Source of the DNA: an uncultured Paracoccaceae bacterium
GTDB lineage: Bacteria > Pseudomonadota > Alphaproteobacteria > Rhodobacterales > Rhodobacteraceae
Assembly (NCBI GenBank): GCA_947500135.1
Contig: CANMQX010000010.1
Location: forward strand, 1 to 64,000
Length of the DNA stretch: 64,000 bases
Direction of reading: 5' to 3'
A program made the position numbers and the translations under genes. This document shows, piece by piece, positions 61,068-64,000 of this stretch (its first letter is position 1; each line of letters begins with the position of its first letter). The notes beneath the pieces are model-generated. The model saw only the letters and a list, made by a program, of their open reading frames with translations. It was not told the origin of the DNA and ran no database searches.

Positions 61068-62591
61068 ATGATGATGCGGTACCCGACACTGACCCCAATC
61101 CTGCTGGCTTTGGCCGCGCCTGCCATGGCAGATATCACCGCTGATGATGTCTGGGCCAACACCACCGCATATTACGCCGCGACCGGGGGCACATTGACAG
61201 CCGATCTGACCCGGGATGGCAGCAGCGTTTTCGTGGAAAACACATCGCTGACCTATACATTCCCCTATGATTTCGGGCGCATCGTGGTTGGCTTGCCGCC
61301 AATGACAATGGTCGAAGAAACCGACGGCACGGTCACGCAGAAACTGCCCAAGACGTTCAAGCTAGGCGTGTCGCTGCAGGATATGCCCGACATTGGCGGC
61401 GATTTCGCACTGCACAGCACAATCACCCAAGAAGGCTTCACCGCCACCGCATCAGGCACGCAAGGCGATATCACCTATCAACGCGGGGCCAACGCATTCG
61501 CCGCAGCCGTGGATGTGGACATGGATGGGGGCTTTGGCGATGCGTTCTTTCTGACCTTCAACTTCACAGGTGACGCCTATGGCCAGAAAACCCGGATCAC
61601 CGAAGGTGAGCTGATCACTGTCACACTGGAAAGCACGACAGACGCGATGCGCTATACTTATCAGTCTGATGAGGGCTACGGCTACCGGACCGAAGGGCGC
61701 GGCGTCTACGAGGCCAGCGTCGGTCGGGCAACCATGGCCTTGCCCGCAGGTGGGTCCGACATCACCAATCTGGCCCCGGCCTTTGCCGCCGGTCTGCTGA
61801 TCGACGCGGCAAGCACCACCGCTGGTTCACTGGACGAAACATCCACCTATGCGGATAATCAGCTGATCTCCTCCGACAGCACAAAAACCGGCCCCGGTCA
61901 GACGACGATGCGGCTATCCGCCGATGGGATCAGTGGTTTTGGTGATGTTCAGGATGTCGAAATCGGGTTCCGGATGCAGGATATCTTCAACCTGGATGTG
62001 AATGTCGCCATAGAACAGATCACCGCCCGCTACGGCTTTCCCCTGATGGCCGCCGAAGTGCCGCAACCGATGTCCCTTACGATGACGCTTGACGATGTCA
62101 CGGTGAATGATGGCACATGGGATCTGTTGGATGCTGGCCGCGCGATCCCCCGCGATCCAATGCGGCTGGAACTTGATCTGGCCGGTGATCTTTTGCTGGG
62201 CGTCGATCTGGTCAATTTCGCGGGGTTGGAGAATGCATTTGCTGGACCCGACATGCCCATCGGGATCGAAAAGCTGACCCTGAATGCGCTGAACCTTGTC
62301 ATGGCCGGTGTCACTGCTGACGGCTCTGGCGCGTTCCGGTTTGACAACACCGATCTGGAAACCTTTGACGGCTTTCCGCGGCCCGAGGGCAGCGCCGAAA
62401 TCAACGTAACCGGCGCGAATGCTCTGCTCGATACGCTGGTTGATGCAGGGCTCGTCCCGCAAAGCGAGGTCGGCATGGGCCGGATGATGCTGGGTATGTT
62501 TACCCGGCCCACCGGTGATGATGCGTTATCATCAAAACTGGAAATCAACCCGGATGGTGAAGTCCGCGTAAACGGTGAGCGGGTCAGATAA
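61068..62591 (+). CDS. DUF2125 protein, copy 2
   Basis: A 507-residue paralogue of the preceding protein: signal peptide ending PAMA, the same DUF2125 plan, and a nearly matching C-terminus (FDNTDLETFDGFPRPEG, GRMMLGMFTRPTGDD). ATG 61068 is one of three consecutive ATGs after AAGGATT. Tandem duplication followed by divergence is clear from the ends. Function unknown. Confidence 0.82.
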   Translation: MMMRYPTLTPILLALAAPAMADITADDVWANTTAYYAATGGTLTADLTRDGSSVFVENTSLTYTFPYDFGRIVVGLPPMTMVEETDGTVTQKLPKTFKLGVSLQDMPDIGGDFALHSTITQEGFTATASGTQGDITYQRGANAFAAAVDVDMDGGFGDAFFLTFNFTGDAYGQKTRITEGELITVTLESTTDAMRYTYQSDEGYGYRTEGRGVYEASVGRATMALPAGGSDITNLAPAFAAGLLIDAASTTAGSLDETSTYADNQLISSDSTKTGPGQTTMRLSADGISGFGDVQDVEIGFRMQDIFNLDVNVAIEQITARYGFPLMAAEVPQPMSLTMTLDDVTVNDGTWDLLDAGRAIPRDPMRLELDLAGDLLLGVDLVNFAGLENAFAGPDMPIGIEKLTLNALNLVMAGVTADGSGAFRFDNTDLETFDGFPRPEGSAEINVTGANALLDTLVDAGLVPQSEVGMGRMMLGMFTRPTGDDALSSKLEINPDGEVRVNGERVR

Positions 62592-62646
62592 GCTTGCGGC
62601 AAGCGTCGACGCGCACTAGGTCCTGTTGGCAAGCAAAGGATACTCT

Positions 62647-63993
62647 ATGACCCAATCCCTTTCCGACCTGACCCAGCAGCTTTTGGACGCGGCCCGCAAG
62701 GCCGGGGCCAGCGCCGCCGATGCCATCGCAGTTGACGGAACATCCGTGTCCATCGATGTGCGTGCAGGTGCGCTGGAACAGGCCGAACGGTCTGAAGGGA
62801 TCGAATTGGGGCTGCGGGTTCTGGTCGGGCAGCGGCAGGCCTGCGTCTCTGCCTCTGACACCAAACCCGATACATTGGCGCAAATGGCGGAACGCGCCGT
62901 TGCCATGGCTAATGAAGCACCCGAGGACCCCTATGCTGGGCTTGCCGACCCGTCCCAACTAGCCACCAACACCGACACGGAAACGCTGGAACTGTTTGAT
63001 CCCAGCGCCGAGCCTGACCCAGCCATGCTGCAAGACGACGCCGCGCGGGCAGAGGCGGCAGCCTTGCGCAACAAGGGCATCAGTCAGGTACAATCGGCAT
63101 CTGCGGGCTATAGCAGGCGCCGGGTCCATCTGTCGGCCAGCAACGGGTTTTCTGCCGGATATGCGCGCACTGATCGCGGCCTGTCCTGTGTGGCCATCAG
63201 CGGCACCGGCACCAACATGGAACGCGATTACGACTACGATAGCAGGATTTTTCAGGCCGATCTGCGCGACGCGGATGATATCGGCACTCAAGCCGCGATC
63301 CGGGCCGTAGAACGGGCTGGCGCCCGCAAACCCAAAACCGGTGCCTTCCCGGTTCTCTTTGACGAACGGGTCGCCAATTCCCTGATTGGCAGCCTGCTGC
63401 AAACCACCAACGGCATGACCATCGCCCGCGGTTCTGGCTGGTTACGCGACAAGCTTGGCGAGCAGGTCTTGCCCAAGGGGTTGTCGGTCATCGAAGACCC
63501 GCATCGCAAACGGGCCTCCAGCTCGCGGCTGTTTGATGCCGAAGGGCTGCCAACGGCGCGCCGGGCGATCGTCGATGATGGTGTGCTGACCGGCTGGACA
63601 ATGGATCTGGCCACAGGGCGGCAGTTGGGGCTGGACAGCAGCGCCAATGCCGCGCGCGGCACCTCTGCCCCGCCGTCACCAAGCACCAGCAATATCGCCT
63701 TGACCCAAGGCGACCAAAGCCGCGATGACCTGATCACGCAGATGGGTACGGGGCTGCTTGTGACCTCGATGATCGGGTCCACGATCAACCCCAATACCGG
63801 TGACTATTCGCGCGGGGCGGCGGGGTTCTGGGTCGAAAACGGGCAAATCACCTATCCGGTCAATGAATGCACCGTCGCAGGCAATCTGCGCGGTATGCTG
63901 ATGACGATTATTCCGGCCAATGACGCGCGCACGCATCTATCGCGGGTGGTGCCATCGCTGCTTGTCGAGGGGCTGACACTTGCCGGGGACTGA
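62647..63993 (+). CDS. pmbA: TldD/PmbA (TldE) family metalloprotease regulator
   Basis: A 448-residue PmbA/TldE protein, which with TldD forms a protease that matures peptides such as microcins and degrades CcdA in E. coli. The conserved C-terminal GFWVENGQITYPVNECTVAG and the central RDKLGEQVLPKGLSVIEDP are visible. As in other TldE subunits, the HExxxH metal motif of TldD is absent. ATG 62647 follows AAAGGA. No tldD gene lies in the window. Confidence 0.92.
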   Translation: MTQSLSDLTQQLLDAARKAGASAADAIAVDGTSVSIDVRAGALEQAERSEGIELGLRVLVGQRQACVSASDTKPDTLAQMAERAVAMANEAPEDPYAGLADPSQLATNTDTETLELFDPSAEPDPAMLQDDAARAEAAALRNKGISQVQSASAGYSRRRVHLSASNGFSAGYARTDRGLSCVAISGTGTNMERDYDYDSRIFQADLRDADDIGTQAAIRAVERAGARKPKTGAFPVLFDERVANSLIGSLLQTTNGMTIARGSGWLRDKLGEQVLPKGLSVIEDPHRKRASSSRLFDAEGLPTARRAIVDDGVLTGWTMDLATGRQLGLDSSANAARGTSAPPSPSTSNIALTQGDQSRDDLITQMGTGLLVTSMIGSTINPNTGDYSRGAAGFWVENGQITYPVNECTVAGNLRGMLMTIIPANDARTHLSRVVPSLLVEGLTLAGD

Positions 63994-64000
63994 TCTTGAC

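Overview
The window looks like a chromosomal segment of a marine-type alphaproteobacterium of the family Rhodobacteraceae (Roseobacter group). The basis is gene content and order: a Zur-linked znu cluster, a 41-residue L36 protein after tRNA-Val, the DUF3576-leuS-lptE-holA order, PhaA/PhaB, DUF2125 proteins and GC-rich coding. This is an inference from family knowledge; no 16S gene is present. I see no IS element, integrase, prophage or CRISPR array.

Region by region. 1-6300 is a zinc-acquisition island: znuB, znuC and zur on the minus strand, then znuA, a DUF1007 protein, a NicO-type transporter and a CobW-type GTPase on the plus strand, with two similar Zur-like operators. 6350-9822 holds a Nudix hydrolase, DNA polymerase IV with an N-terminal zinc ribbon, and an unrecognised secreted-plus-membrane protein pair in AT-richer DNA. 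9975-14280 holds an ABC-F ATPase, a LysR regulator with a divergent DUF1330 gene, an N-formylglutamate amidohydrolase, tRNA-Val(GAC) and rpmJ. 14560-24985 holds an amidase, a UbiH-family hydroxylase, a PbrR/CadR-like MerR regulator divergent from a cation efflux protein, a TPR protein, ispE, a polyprenyl diphosphate synthase, a methyltransferase and a GcvA-like regulator.

25097-34387 holds a tiny ORF, phaB-phaA, a degenerate EAL protein, DNA-3-methyladenine glycosylase I, a TbpB-like lipoprotein, a KpsS-like capsule protein, pgsA-moaD-moaE, and a secreted esterase in atypical DNA. 34761-46208 holds pnp with a hairpin leader, a divergent Stf0 sulfotransferase/LicD pair, an outer-membrane barrel, a 1-Cys peroxiredoxin, an aldehyde dehydrogenase with an MhqO/MhqD-like pair, RluA-YggS, and a major porin.

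46346-55547 holds DUF3576-leuS-lptE-holA and then a Yjb-type exopolysaccharide locus: YjbH and YjbF preceded by up to three small secreted proteins, two of them near-identical, plus a divergent degenerate sulfotransferase. 55529-63993 holds an SDR/enoyl-CoA hydratase/MscS/flavoprotein operon, two tandem DUF2125 paralogues separated by a terminator, and pmbA.

Three themes stand out. The first is metal handling: the Zur island, the thiol MerR plus efflux pair, and His-rich tails. The second is surface glycans: YjbFH, KpsS-like, LicD, Stf0 and a second sulfotransferase. The third is envelope proteins. The best candidates for something under-described are the Zur-controlled DUF1007-NicO pair, the Yjb locus with duplicated small proteins and paired 3' hairpins, the secreted/membrane pair at 8148-9822, and the compositionally mosaic editing domain of leuS.
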